A DNA stretch of 64,000 nt from Weissella confusa (lineage in GTDB: Bacteria > Bacillota > Bacilli > Lactobacillales > Lactobacillaceae): positions 1 to 64,000 of the forward strand of contig JQAY01000001.1 of the NCBI GenBank assembly GCA_001436895.1. Reading direction: 5' to 3'. Under the pieces are notes generated by a model. It was given only the letters and a program-made list of their open reading frames with translations, was not told where the DNA came from and ran no database searches. Position 1 is the stretch's first letter. Each line of letters opens with the position of its first letter. Position numbers and translations under genes: made by a program. Below are positions 53,901 to 62,458 of this stretch, piece after piece.

Positions 53901-56900
53901 ATTCGTATGCTGAGTACGCTGATAGTTTGGCGTCACAAGCAGCATCGAATGCGACTTCGATGGCTAAGGCAGCTGATGACGCTGCTTCAACAGCAGCATC
54001 ATTGGCGTCAATGGCAAGTTCAGCAGCGCAAGCCGGTGATTTAGCGACCGCAAGTTCAGCGGCCGACGCTGCATCAACAGCAGCGCAGACAGCGACTGAT
54101 ATGTCGAGCGCCGCAGTAGTGGCAAGTACCGCTGCGGATGGTTATCAGTCAACGGCAGATAGTGCAGCGACAATGGCCTCTGAAGCAGTGTCAGAAGCAA
54201 CAGCAGCGTCAACGGCTGCCGCAACAGCTTTGGCAAATGCACAAACAGTTGCGTCGGCAGTAGCCGATGCGACTAACGCAAGTTCAGCAGCTAGCGCCGC
54301 AAGCGACACGGTTGCTGACATGGGAACCGCGACAAGTATGGCGGGGGATGCGACGAGCACGGCTAATGATGCGGTGACAAATACAACGTCAACCGCTGAT
54401 GTCACTAATTCGGCTGCTGCAACGGCAAGCTCAGCCAATAGTGTTGCACAAAGTATTGCTACGACAGATTCTTATGCTGACAACGACGCCGTGAAGTCAG
54501 CTGCCTCAGTGGCTAGTGCTGTCCAACAAACGGCGGATAGCGCGAATGCAGTTGCCAAGTCAGCTGCATCAGAAGCTGCCACACAACAATCAATTGCTAG
54601 TGCAGCGTCAGAGAAGGTGGCTTCTGCAGTAACGGCAGCTTCAACGGCTGCATCAGAAGCTGCTTCATTGGCGTCAGTGGCAAATTCAGCAGCTAATGCG
54701 GGCGATGCCGCGACGGCAAGTTCAGCCGCAAGTGCTGCAAGCTCAGCTGCAACAGTCGCCGCAAATCAATCGGCAGCCGCATCAACGGCCGCCTCTCAAG
54801 CAAGTGAAGCGAACAGTATTGCCCAATCAGCCGCTGCAGTCGCTTCAAGTGCTCAAAATGCAGCTAGTGAAGCGACTTCAACAGCTAACTCAGCTGCAAC
54901 GGTTGCCTCATCGGCAGCTGACGCAGCAAGCAAGGCAGCTTCTCAAGCGAGCGAAGCTGCCCAAGCGGGTGATTTAAGTGCAGCCCAAGTGGCAAGCTCA
55001 GCTGCTTCATCATATGCAGCGTTGGCAAGTTCAGCTGCCTCAACAGCAGCAAGTGCCCAAGCAGACGCACAAACAGCAGCGGATACAGCAAGCGCAGCTA
55101 ATTCTTTGGCAAGTTCAGCTGCGACCACAGCATCGAGTGCGCAATCTGATGCAACTTCTTATGCATCGGCTGGTAGTGATGCTACTGCGGCAGCCGATGC
55201 CGCTGGAACGGCCGGTAGCGATGCTGTTACTGCTGGTTCATCAGCTTCAGCCGCAACGAATGATGCAACGAATGCGACATCTGAAGCGACTGGTGCCAAT
55301 ACAGCAGCGGATCACGCTAATGTCAGTGTTGAGAATGCTACTGCTGATAACGCAATTGCGCAGTCAGCAGCTAACGAAGCGCAAAGCATTGCAACGAAGT
55401 ACCCAGCTAATAGTGCGATTGCGACAGCAAATAGCACAGCATCAAGTGCAGCCGGCGTCGCTGACTCAGCTACACAAGTTGTGTCATCAGCTAATGTCGT
55501 TGCCCAATCAGCCGCCAGTGCTGCTAATGATGCTGCGTCAAATGCAACAGCAGCCGCTAGCGAAGCTAATAAGCAAGCGCAAATCGCAACTGATCAAGCT
55601 AGTGCAGCTAGCTCATACGCCCAAGCTGGTGATTTGGCTAATGCATCATTGGCCTCATCAGCTGCAAGTTCAGCATCGGCTGCAGCATCAAATGCAGCAT
55701 CACAAGCTGCATCTGAATTGCTAGTAGCTGAAAGTGCTGCTTCAGTAGCTAATAGTGCCGCTACTGTGGCAAGTTCAGCCGCCGGTGTCGTTAGTTCGGC
55801 AGCCGTCGTGGCTCAGTCAGCGGTAGCAGATGCGCAAACAGCTGCTCAAGCCCAAGATGATGCCGATAGTGCCGCATCGGATGCGCAGACGGCTGATACG
55901 ACAGCCTCAGCAGCTGACGACACGGCAAATAATGTGTCACAAACAGCTAGTGATGTCGCGAATGTGACCTCACAAGCTAATGACGCGGCAAGTTCAGCTG
56001 CGACTCAAAAGTCAACGGCTGATCAAGCAGCGTCTTCAGCCAGCGCTAAGGCAGCTGAGTCTGCTTATGCAAACAACAGTGCTGTGCAATCAGCTGCTGT
56101 CGCTGCCGAGTCGGCTGCGATGACAGCATCGGTTGCTAACAGTACGGCTCAATCAGCTGCGAGTGTTGCGGATGAACAGTCGGCAACTGCGACAACCCAA
56201 AATGCAATCGCAAGTTCAGCAGCTTCGGTCGCAAGTTCGGCCGCAGCTGCAGCCGATGCGTATGCTAAGGCGGCCAGTGAAGCGGCACAAGTTGGTAATT
56301 CATCAGCTGCCGCAACGAACTCGGCCGCAGCAGCGCAAGCATTGTCTGAAGCTCAGTCAGCCGCCAAGGTCGCAAGTTCAGCCGCTAATGCAGCTAGTGA
56401 TGCTTTGGTTGCAGCTCAATCAGCTCAAAGTGAAGCGGCTACAGCAGCGTCACAAGCGAGTGATGCGACGGCTGATGCAAGTTCATACGCCCAAGCCGGT
56501 GACCAAGCGACTGCAGCAGCGGATGCTGCCGGAACGGCAGGAACAGATGCGACGACCGCAGGCGACCAAGCTAAGCAAGCTGTTAGCGACGCGGACAATG
56601 CAGAAGTTGCCGCCTCAGACACTGCCTCGAATGCTGATGCAACGAACACAGCAGCAGAGTCGGCAACGAATTACAATTCTGTTGCCCAATCAGCGGCCTC
56701 AGCAGCGGCAGATATTGCGTCAAGTTATCCAGATAATGCCGCCGTTTCAACGGCGAATAGTACGGCTCAATCAGCCGCAACGGTAGCCAGTGATGCAGAA
56801 TCAACGGCAATAGCAGCCAATGAAACGGCCAGTCAAGCGGTTCTAGATGCTAATAGTGCTGCAACAGCAGCAAGTGAGTACGCTTCAACAGCTACATCGC

Positions 56901-59900
56901 AAGCGAAGGTTGCTGCTGATCAGGCAAGCGCAGCAAGCTCATATGCCCAAGCTGGTGATCGTTCAAACGCTGAAGTTGCCTCAACGGCGGCATCAACAGC
57001 CGCCCAAGCTGCTTCGGTAGCGTCATCAGCGGCAGCATCTGAGATGGCTGCTGCAACGACAGCTAACGAAACGGCTTCAAGTGCTGCAACAACTGCCTCA
57101 TCAGCTGCAACGACTGCTAGTTTGGCAGCTGAAAAGGCTAAGTCAGCTTTGGCAGATGCGCAAACGGCTGCCAAAGCCCAAGACGAGGCTAACCAGGCAA
57201 CTGAGGATGCAAACTCAGCGAATACTGATGCCGAAAATGCCGGTCAGGCTGCCAGTGATGCTGGTAAACAAACGGCTGATGCAAATGCGTCGGCTGATAA
57301 TGCTTCAAGTGCCGCAGTCACAGCTTCGACAGCTAATTCAAATGCGCAAGCAGACTCTTCAGCTGCGAATGCGTTGCTAGATTCGTCGGCATATGCACAA
57401 AACGCCGCATTGAATAAGGCGATTGATGATGTGAATTCAGCTGCGACAACAGCATCGAACGCAAATGAAGCTGCCAGTGTGGCTGCCTCGATTGCTTCAA
57501 GTGCTGCCGCAACAGCAGATTCAGCTTCAACGGCTGCTTCATCAGCTGCAACAGTTGCAAGTAACGCTGCTAGTTTGGCAAGTTCAGCCGCCAGAGTCGC
57601 GAGCGAAGCAGCTCAGGCCGGTGATTTGGACAAGGCAACGAGTGCCGCAAACGAAGCTGCTGAGCAATCAGAAGCAGCTGCCAGTGCCTTGTCGACAGCC
57701 TCGAGTGCATCAGCTGTTGCTAGTTCGATGGCTAGCTTAGCTTCAAGTGCTGAAGCTATCGCGTCATCACAAGCAGAAATTGCAACCGCAGCAGAATCAG
57801 CAGCCTCGAGCGCCGCAACAACGGCAAGTACGGCCGCTGCTGCAACGGATCAAGCAATTGGCGCCGAGACGGCGGATAACAACGCGAAGTCAGCTGCCGC
57901 AGCCGCAAGTAATGCTGCTAGTGCCGCTGGTGTTGTTGCCAGTCAAACGGCAGATAACGCAAGCGCGACGGAATCAGCTGCCTCAACGGCTGATAAGGTT
58001 GCTAGTCAGGCGGATAGCGCAGCAACAAGTGCAAATGCAGATGCAGCAAAGTATCCAAACAACAGTGCGGTAACATCAGCTGCCTCAACGGCAACGAGTG
58101 CCGCCAGCGTGGCAGATGATGCTGCGTCAACAGCAAGTAGCGCTGCGAGCGTCGCGGATGCCCAAAGCAAGATCGCAAGTGATGCCGCTAGTCAGGCTTC
58201 AGAAGCAGCCAAGGCAGCTGCCGGTCAAGAAGTATTGGCAAGCAGCGCAGCCAGTGCTGCCGAATCATATGCGCAAGCAGGTGACTTGTCAGCCGCTAGC
58301 GAAGCCCGTTCAGCTGCAGATGCAGCTGCTAGCCAAGCGGTTGCCCAACAAGCAATTGCAGAAAGCGCTAATAGTAAAGCGATGACTGCTTCGAGTGCTG
58401 CTAGTGAGGCAGCATCAACAGCAAGTAGCGCTGCGAGCGTCGCAAGTAGCGCGAATGCAGTTGCCTCAGCAGCTGCTGAAACGGCATCGATTGCTGCCGA
58501 TGCACAGTCTGAGGCGGATGATGCTCAAAGTTTGGCTGATGTCGCATCAAGTGCTGCGTCAGCAACGGCTGATCAAGCTGAAACAGCCTCAAACAGTGCG
58601 AGTGTCGCTAATTCGGTAGCTGATGATACGCAAGAAACTGCTGAGGGAACATCAGAAGCTGCAAGTACGGCTAACTCAGCCGCGAAGGATGCCGCAAGTT
58701 CAGCAGCAAAGTATCCAAACAATAGTGCGGTAACATCTGCTGCTTCAGTTGCATCTGTTGCAGCGAGTGAAGCTGATAGCGCCAATGCCGTTGCGTCAAG
58801 CGCTGCTTCAACAGCAAGCAGTGCTGCAACGAAGGCTGAAAGCGCAGCATCGGTTGCATCAAATGCAAACGCAGTTGCTAGTGAAGCGGCTAACTCAGCT
58901 GCCAGCGCTGCAACGGCTGCCTCTTCAGCTGCTCAAGCAGGTGATGAGAGTGCTGCAAGTTCATATGCAGCAGTTGCCTCGAGTGCTGCCGATGCTGTGA
59001 CATCACTGCAATCAGTCGCTAACTCAGCTGCCAGCGTCGCATCTGAAGCCCAAAGCACAGCAACGTCAGCCGCAACCGTGGCCGATAGTGCTAGTCAAGC
59101 TGCCAGTGCAGCCTTGTCAACGGCTTCAAGTGCTGCGACAACGGCGTCGACTGCTGCTAATGCGCAATCACAAGCCGACGAAGCAGCCAAGGCAGCTTCA
59201 TCAGCTAGTCTTGCTAACACAGCAACGGATATTGCTTCAGATGCTGCGGATTCCGCAACAAGCGCTGCCTCGAGTGCAGCGTCGGTTGCTGATGAAGTAG
59301 CTAATAACGCAAGCTCAGCAGCTTCAGATGCTACTAATGCTGCATCAAGTGCTGCTAACGATGCCACGACTTATCCAAATAACAGCGCGGTAACGTCAGC
59401 TGCAACGGCTGCAAGTTCGGCTGCTTCGGAAGCGACATCGGCTAATGCGGTAGCAAGTTCAGCAGCCTCAACGGCAGCCTCAGAAGCGGCCAAGGCAGCT
59501 GAGGCTAGTGAGACAGCATCGAGTGCTGCAACAGCTGCTTCAAGCGCGGCAACAGCCGCAAGTTCGGCTGCCTCGACGGCTAGTTCATATGCACAAGCCG
59601 GCGACGAGAGCGCCGCAAGTTCATATGCAGCGATTGCCCAATCAGAGGCCACGGCTGCTAAGTCAGCTCAAGCGGTTGCCTCAAGCGCCGCCACGGCCGC
59701 CAGTGCTGCTAATGATGCTGCTTCAAGTGCGAATAGTGTTGCTTCAAGCGCTGCCCAAACGGCAAATAGTGCTAATGAGACAGCTGCTAGCGAAGCTGCA
59801 ACCGCCTCAACAGCCGCAGTTGCCCAATCAGAGGCAGATCAAGCTAGCCAAGCGGCCTCAGCCGCAAGTTCAGCAGCTTCTGCTACGTCAGAGCAAGCGG

Positions 59901-62206
59901 ACAAGACGGATAGTGACGCGGATGCAACTGCTGAAGTGGCTAAGTCAACTGCTAGTGCTGCTTCAAGTGCCGCCTCAACGGCAACGGTAGCAAGTTCAGC
60001 AGCTTCGAGTGCGGTAGCGGATGCAGGTAAGTATCCGAATAACAGTGCTGCTTCAAGTGCTGCCTCGGTGGCAAATAGTGCTGCTTCGGTTGCGGAGTCT
60101 GCCAACAGTGTTGCTTCAAGTGCTGCTAGTGTGGCGAGTTCAGCCGCTAGTCTTGCTAATGAAGCGAATAGCGTGGCAAAGAGCGCTGCAACGGCTGCTT
60201 CGACAGCTGACAAGCAGGCATCAAGCGCTGCGTCAGCCGCCTCAAGTGCCGCGCAAGCTGGTGATGCGTCAGCTGCAAGCTCATATGCGTCACTTGCATC
60301 AAGTGCTGCTGCAACTGCTAGTGCTGCTCAGAGTACAGCAACATCAGCTGCAAGTACGGCTAGTGTTGCTAACGAAGCTGCTAGTGCAGCAAACGATGCG
60401 GCATCAACGGCGGCAAGTACAGCAAGCTCAGCAAATGATGTTGTTACAAGCGCCGCTTCGGCTGCCTCAACGGCTACAGTAGCGCAATCAGCTGCTGATG
60501 AAGCTGCTAGCGCTGCGAGCCAGGCGGATGCGAATAACAGTAGTGCCGCTTCACAAGCATCAACGGCAAGTCAAGTTGCATCTGGCGCAAGTCAGGCTGC
60601 GAGTCAAGCTGATAAGACAGCATCAACAGCTAGTTCCGCTGCTGAAAAGGCGCAAAGTGTCGCAACGAATGCTGGATCAGATGCTACTAAGTATCCAAAC
60701 AACAGTGCGGTAACGTCAGCTGCATCAACTGCTTCAAGTGCCGCTAGTGTTGCGCAAAGTGCTGCAAGTACGGCATCTAGTGCGGCTTCGGTTGCTGCTA
60801 GTCAAGCAAGTCAGGCCTCGAGTGCTAATGCGGTTGCGTCAAGTGCCGCAACGGTTGCTTCGAACGCTAATGACATTGCTAGCTCAGCTGCTGCCGCTGC
60901 AAGTTCATATGCGCAAGCTGGAGATTCGAGCGCTGCAAGTTCAGCAGCTAGCCAAGCTGCCAGTGCTGCAGCTGTCGCAAGTTCAGCCCAAGCAGTTGCT
61001 TCAAGTGCTGCTAGTGTTGCACAGTCAGCTTCTGAAGCCGCCTCAAGCGCTGCGTCAGTTGCGTCAAGTGCAACTTCAACGGCATCAGCCGCAAATGAAA
61101 CGGCATCAAGTGCTGCTGCTGCAACATCAAGAGCGGCTGCCGCACAGTCAGCAGCTGATAAGGAAGCTGCGATGAACCAAGCTGGGGATGCTGCTAAGAC
61201 TGCTAGCTCAGCAACGGCAACGACGAGTTCGGTTGCTACGCAAGCAACAACTGATGCATCTGCCGCAAGTTCATATGCTAAGACAGCCTCAAGTGCTGCA
61301 ACGGTAATTAGCAGTGTGGCTAACCAAAGTCGCTCACAAGCAAACGCCATTGCTAACTTGGTATCAAAGACAACTGATACAACGGTCGCTTCGGCTGCAT
61401 CACAGGCTGCCAGTGCCGCATCAGCTGCGGACAGCGCTGCTAGTGTTGCGTCAAGTGCAAGTGCAGTGGCCCAAAGTGCTGCCCAAGCTGCCAGCGCCGC
61501 CGCTTCTGAAGCGAATGCGTTGCATAGCACGGCGCAAGCTGCTGAGTCAGCTGCCTCGATTTACGCCTCGTTGGCAACATCGGCTGCCCAAGCTGGTGAT
61601 CAATCCGAAGCTGATTCATATGCTGCTAAGGCTGGCAGTGCTGCGAGTGAAGCAACTAGCGCAGCCTCAGCAGCTACAAGTGCCGCTGCCGTGGCTGCGA
61701 GCGAGACAGCGATTGCCTCAAGCGCCGCCGCGGTTGCAACATCAGCGTTTGCTGAAGCAACGTCGCTAGCTAATGTTGCGAGTGCCGCAATGGTAACCGC
61801 ACAGACCGCTTATGACCGCGCCACTGCAGAACCGACGACACCACAATCTGTGGATCAAGTCGTGACGCAAACACAAGACGCAAACGTTGTAACGCCGGTT
61901 GCAGCTGCCTACGTGGCAGAACCGACGACACAAACTGATTCAGGTTCAGTGACGTCGGCCACATCAGGTGCACCGGTAACGTCTAGCGGAGCAAATGCTT
62001 TGCCATACGAAGCAGGTACTAAGGCTGATGAGAAGATCATCCGTGCAACGCCGATTAATGTATCGGGCGAGCCAACGGAAACGAGTGAGCCAACTGACGG
62101 AACAGATGTTAAGAAGCGTGGTTTGATTGCTGGTGCTTTGGCATCAATGCTAGCCGCCTTGGGTGGTTTGATTGGTATCAAGCGCAAGAAGAATGACGAT
62201 AAGTAA
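47942..62206 (+). CDS. Giant Ser/Ala-rich repeat surface adhesin 2 with lectin-like head
   Basis: 4754 residues, intact. Residues 22-32 (KKMYKSKKRWV) are a KxYKxGKxW-type signal with Lys for Gly, then a hydrophobic stretch to about 55. About 85-330 is an L-type-lectin-like domain (GLMFAPTYAAGNSYG, GIANATTVGVDLWHD), 345-430 MucBP-like, 437-518 Ig-like (DIEAPKMSLTNTV...VQITATDAAGNATNS). From 519 to about 4600 is a Ser/Ala-rich stalk, interrupted at about 721-790 by a second MucBP-like module (LTIQLLYVDSQGITTS). The stalk carries 14 super-repeats. The C terminus has a hydrophobic helix (GLIAGALASMLAALGGLIGI) and KRKKNDDK, but no LPXTG; only EPTDG or LPYEAG are near. Probably O-glycosylated by the adjacent enzymes. 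GAGGGG precedes the ATG. Confidence 0.9.
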   Translation: MSREDYQQKLADEARVQPQTHKKMYKSKKRWVIAGMTALAVGGATAMAPEDVTTLMSEVYQTAGEAIGGGVAYAASAATAAVNTTTAVTVTNSGVASVTSAATYGTLTGASANANMRIAGGTAVASGSGYRIMNGSSGAVQYNTTIAATSAFAMSGAFSTTNYAAGNFIGLMFAPTYAAGNSYGANGGNVGIDGIANATTVGVDLWHDSGIDPNTAFVIENNGRGQINQVGIRQTNSAGSFIANTNANLVQSLFSGMTNFNSATSYSATISYAVSWTPVSVSGAFVTGSMTITMNGGQGAKTVTQTIALPSNVVMELVGNNGGTSTPATVTGSLAGVSATAARTPVNVTYVDGSGSALLSATSFTADNWTAVGITGATTPVATNAKTTFAAPSISGYSAVAVSYAANTNSGGPVPTTTNLLVTSATANNNIQIQYKDIEAPKMSLTNTVTYQQNETINSSDMVTRLVTSLGDNSPKAVTTSLTSGSINTASAGTYQVQITATDAAGNATNSMATVTVLPKSVSAVSSVASSASSDASSASSMISSATSAAKSSSASVEASSASQTASSASSLASKYSSNSSVASVASSIGSIAAIASSANVVASTNTSIAKSAASAASNMYTQTSSVESAAAITSASASSYLAVASSMAAAGQVSSAADAIASFNNASLAYSSQVAFAQSVANAAKSLMVVTSSAIAAVSAAQLQTLSAQSATTSLYNTIAERSLTIQLLYVDSQGITTSSSAVTLAGVNGASYSYSVASVSGFIMDRTAVNGTFQSQNYAPNVVYSPALSVADPGTSLATALSSIAQLQSSLSVAVSYAQSGESVVASYSKVVSSLAAQSAYSSDKMMSVANKSASTASNWASGATKGFVMTSSTAAANVASSAALLSMVDAGVDSMESAANAYSSYAALAASANTNGNASAVDSYTVLMNSASSAYNSVYNKQSVLVSSLVKDLSNSYLANIDSYVSDATDGADVFISMASTATSSAFFVATSITMSAATASNSAAQTAATNMSTDSITASNAAKVASTANASAITADSTTDSALLATSSAVNVTSKAAGSSYASNSAVASAAGAASTAVSLVASANAAAGLQASVASAQNATASSAASVVASAAGVASSAALAASSLATVAAGISANASLTSSAALSSQQSLMSQISTLASMASSASAAASAAAIQASSAASAGSTAASAANSLATIATTQLSSANTAADSLTALMSAIDVVNAASSAASAALDSASAASANADLAASDAQSAATMASDAQTNTTNATDAANSASSNASAALDYAKVGSEAGNSAVAKAALDADSAAATAANAASVAAKASSAANVAASEASSAAIAASNAATQASSAATAASVAASTADSYMAAGDITQATSAAADAQTLASAASEAASTASSAADVANSAMAHAEVASSNAASLAVVASNAASVAQSAETAASAAAGVDGKTGDTGIAVDIDSAAASTANVNASQAVVDASSAASAANSDALVTSNMNSNATDSLASLDSVATASSYASNSAMTSAFADAASAATAVSVANAGASEAASNATAQYNRASSAAVVASSAASVAASEAVLASSMFTAADSLLAAGNYSEAMAMSDAAVSQAALVNSAREAAESAATVASGAVALAQSQAAQASSYVADADAARDDLASAADQVMTAASAADEAAKASSAASAADETATTATDSQAETTAVMSDATVNVTNATSSAADAKSTATATSSVADAIGSLINNSAYASNATIQSANDVAVSAATVASTAASTAQSAASAASDAQASLADAQKVVDSATAIAEAANDAAQSAYAVASSAAQEGRYDIASSAASEAIAQQAIAESAQKDVATAMTDVSAAASAASSAAAVADSAKATAESALQTANDALTTAETAAEASEQASLAQNSADQASSAATTTDSTADQVNATSSAIAAQSTATSQTAQTATTTASSASAAASAAKSLATDSAYAGNSAMTSAASDAATAASDASAAGQKAADANSYAEYADSLASQAASNATSMAKAADDAASTAASLASMASSAAQAGDLATASSAADAASTAAQTATDMSSAAVVASTAADGYQSTADSAATMASEAVSEATAASTAAATALANAQTVASAVADATNASSAASAASDTVADMGTATSMAGDATSTANDAVTNTTSTADVTNSAAATASSANSVAQSIATTDSYADNDAVKSAASVASAVQQTADSANAVAKSAASEAATQQSIASAASEKVASAVTAASTAASEAASLASVANSAANAGDAATASSAASAASSAATVAANQSAAASTAASQASEANSIAQSAAAVASSAQNAASEATSTANSAATVASSAADAASKAASQASEAAQAGDLSAAQVASSAASSYAALASSAASTAASAQADAQTAADTASAANSLASSAATTASSAQSDATSYASAGSDATAAADAAGTAGSDAVTAGSSASAATNDATNATSEATGANTAADHANVSVENATADNAIAQSAANEAQSIATKYPANSAIATANSTASSAAGVADSATQVVSSANVVAQSAASAANDAASNATAAASEANKQAQIATDQASAASSYAQAGDLANASLASSAASSASAAASNAASQAASELLVAESAASVANSAATVASSAAGVVSSAAVVAQSAVADAQTAAQAQDDADSAASDAQTADTTASAADDTANNVSQTASDVANVTSQANDAASSAATQKSTADQAASSASAKAAESAYANNSAVQSAAVAAESAAMTASVANSTAQSAASVADEQSATATTQNAIASSAASVASSAAAAADAYAKAASEAAQVGNSSAAATNSAAAAQALSEAQSAAKVASSAANAASDALVAAQSAQSEAATAASQASDATADASSYAQAGDQATAAADAAGTAGTDATTAGDQAKQAVSDADNAEVAASDTASNADATNTAAESATNYNSVAQSAASAAADIASSYPDNAAVSTANSTAQSAATVASDAESTAIAANETASQAVLDANSAATAASEYASTATSQAKVAADQASAASSYAQAGDRSNAEVASTAASTAAQAASVASSAAASEMAAATTANETASSAATTASSAATTASLAAEKAKSALADAQTAAKAQDEANQATEDANSANTDAENAGQAASDAGKQTADANASADNASSAAVTASTANSNAQADSSAANALLDSSAYAQNAALNKAIDDVNSAATTASNANEAASVAASIASSAAATADSASTAASSAATVASNAASLASSAARVASEAAQAGDLDKATSAANEAAEQSEAAASALSTASSASAVASSMASLASSAEAIASSQAEIATAAESAASSAATTASTAAAATDQAIGAETADNNAKSAAAAASNAASAAGVVASQTADNASATESAASTADKVASQADSAATSANADAAKYPNNSAVTSAASTATSAASVADDAASTASSAASVADAQSKIASDAASQASEAAKAAAGQEVLASSAASAAESYAQAGDLSAASEARSAADAAASQAVAQQAIAESANSKAMTASSAASEAASTASSAASVASSANAVASAAAETASIAADAQSEADDAQSLADVASSAASATADQAETASNSASVANSVADDTQETAEGTSEAASTANSAAKDAASSAAKYPNNSAVTSAASVASVAASEADSANAVASSAASTASSAATKAESAASVASNANAVASEAANSAASAATAASSAAQAGDESAASSYAAVASSAADAVTSLQSVANSAASVASEAQSTATSAATVADSASQAASAALSTASSAATTASTAANAQSQADEAAKAASSASLANTATDIASDAADSATSAASSAASVADEVANNASSAASDATNAASSAANDATTYPNNSAVTSAATAASSAASEATSANAVASSAASTAASEAAKAAEASETASSAATAASSAATAASSAASTASSYAQAGDESAASSYAAIAQSEATAAKSAQAVASSAATAASAANDAASSANSVASSAAQTANSANETAASEAATASTAAVAQSEADQASQAASAASSAASATSEQADKTDSDADATAEVAKSTASAASSAASTATVASSAASSAVADAGKYPNNSAASSAASVANSAASVAESANSVASSAASVASSAASLANEANSVAKSAATAASTADKQASSAASAASSAAQAGDASAASSYASLASSAAATASAAQSTATSAASTASVANEAASAANDAASTAASTASSANDVVTSAASAASTATVAQSAADEAASAASQADANNSSAASQASTASQVASGASQAASQADKTASTASSAAEKAQSVATNAGSDATKYPNNSAVTSAASTASSAASVAQSAASTASSAASVAASQASQASSANAVASSAATVASNANDIASSAAAAASSYAQAGDSSAASSAASQAASAAAVASSAQAVASSAASVAQSASEAASSAASVASSATSTASAANETASSAAAATSRAAAAQSAADKEAAMNQAGDAAKTASSATATTSSVATQATTDASAASSYAKTASSAATVISSVANQSRSQANAIANLVSKTTDTTVASAASQAASAASAADSAASVASSASAVAQSAAQAASAAASEANALHSTAQAAESAASIYASLATSAAQAGDQSEADSYAAKAGSAASEATSAASAATSAAAVAASETAIASSAAAVATSAFAEATSLANVASAAMVTAQTAYDRATAEPTTPQSVDQVVTQTQDANVVTPVAAAYVAEPTTQTDSGSVTSATSGAPVTSSGANALPYEAGTKADEKIIRATPINVSGEPTETSEPTDGTDVKKRGLIAGALASMLAALGGLIGIKRKKNDDK
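51134..61351 (+). repeat. Super-repeat of 660/666 nt in the adhesin 2 stalk
   Basis: A Y(P/A)xNSA(V/M) motif recurs with its Tyr codon at 51134, 52475, 53141, 53807, 54473, 55400, 56066, 56726, 57392, 58052, 58712, 59372, 60032 and 60692. Steps are 1341, 666, 666, 666, 927, 666, 660, 666, then 660 five times. In later units a YAQAGD(x)SAA(S) motif follows 72 residues after the Tyr. Confidence 0.9.
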
Positions 62207-62213
62207 ACAATAA

Positions 62214-62263
62214 AAAAACAAGCTCTCGAGATTTCAAATTGATTTCTCGGGAGCTTGTTTTAA
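62214..62263 (+). terminator. Terminator of adhesin 2
   Basis: AAACAAGCTCTCGAGA pairs with TCTCGGGAGCTTGTTT and is followed by T residues. Confidence 0.88.
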
Positions 62264-62274
62264 TTTCACGACAA

Positions 62275-62324
62275 AAAGAAAAGACCCAATCGGAGCGACA
62301 CTTCCGATTGGGTCTTTTCTTTAG
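62275..62324 (-). terminator. Terminator of the tRNA-Cys gene
   Basis: A perfect 20-bp stem around GCGACACT (arms at about 62276-62295 and 62304-62323) just downstream of tRNA-Cys on the minus strand. Its A-rich start gives the T tail in that direction. Confidence 0.85.
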
Positions 62325-62395
62325 AGGTAGTGACGGGAATCGAACCCGCGATGGCGGTTTTGCAGACCGGTGCCTTACCACTTGGCTACACTACC
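62325..62395 (-). tRNA. tRNA-Cys(GCA)
   Basis: 71 nt on the minus strand. The acceptor stem GGTAGTG/CACTACC, a GGTTCGATTCC T arm and an anticodon loop CTGCAAA with anticodon GCA define a cysteine tRNA with U as discriminator base. The 3' CCA is not encoded. A TTGCAA-17 bp-TATAAT promoter lies upstream. Confidence 0.95.
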
Positions 62396-62429
62396 AAAAT
62401 ATATTTAAAGTTTTATACCACGAATACAT

Positions 62430-62458
62430 ATTATAGGCGAAATGTGAACATCTTGCAA
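62430..62458 (-). promoter_or_regulatory. Promoter of tRNA-Cys
   Basis: Read on the minus strand, TTGCAA (62458-62453) and TATAAT (62435-62430) are separated by exactly 17 bp; transcription should start near 62423, about 28 nt before the mature tRNA. Confidence 0.75.

Noticed and set aside
60811-61530. Long Ala-rich ORF on the minus strand inside adhesin 2 (and similar ones across 49-62 kb)
   Set aside because: They are by-products of the Ser/Ala codon composition of the forward gene; no ribosome binding sites or recognisable domains.
49497-61800. CRISPR-like appearance of the repetitive region
   Set aside because: The repeats are in-frame coding units of 660 nt without spacers; no cas genes.
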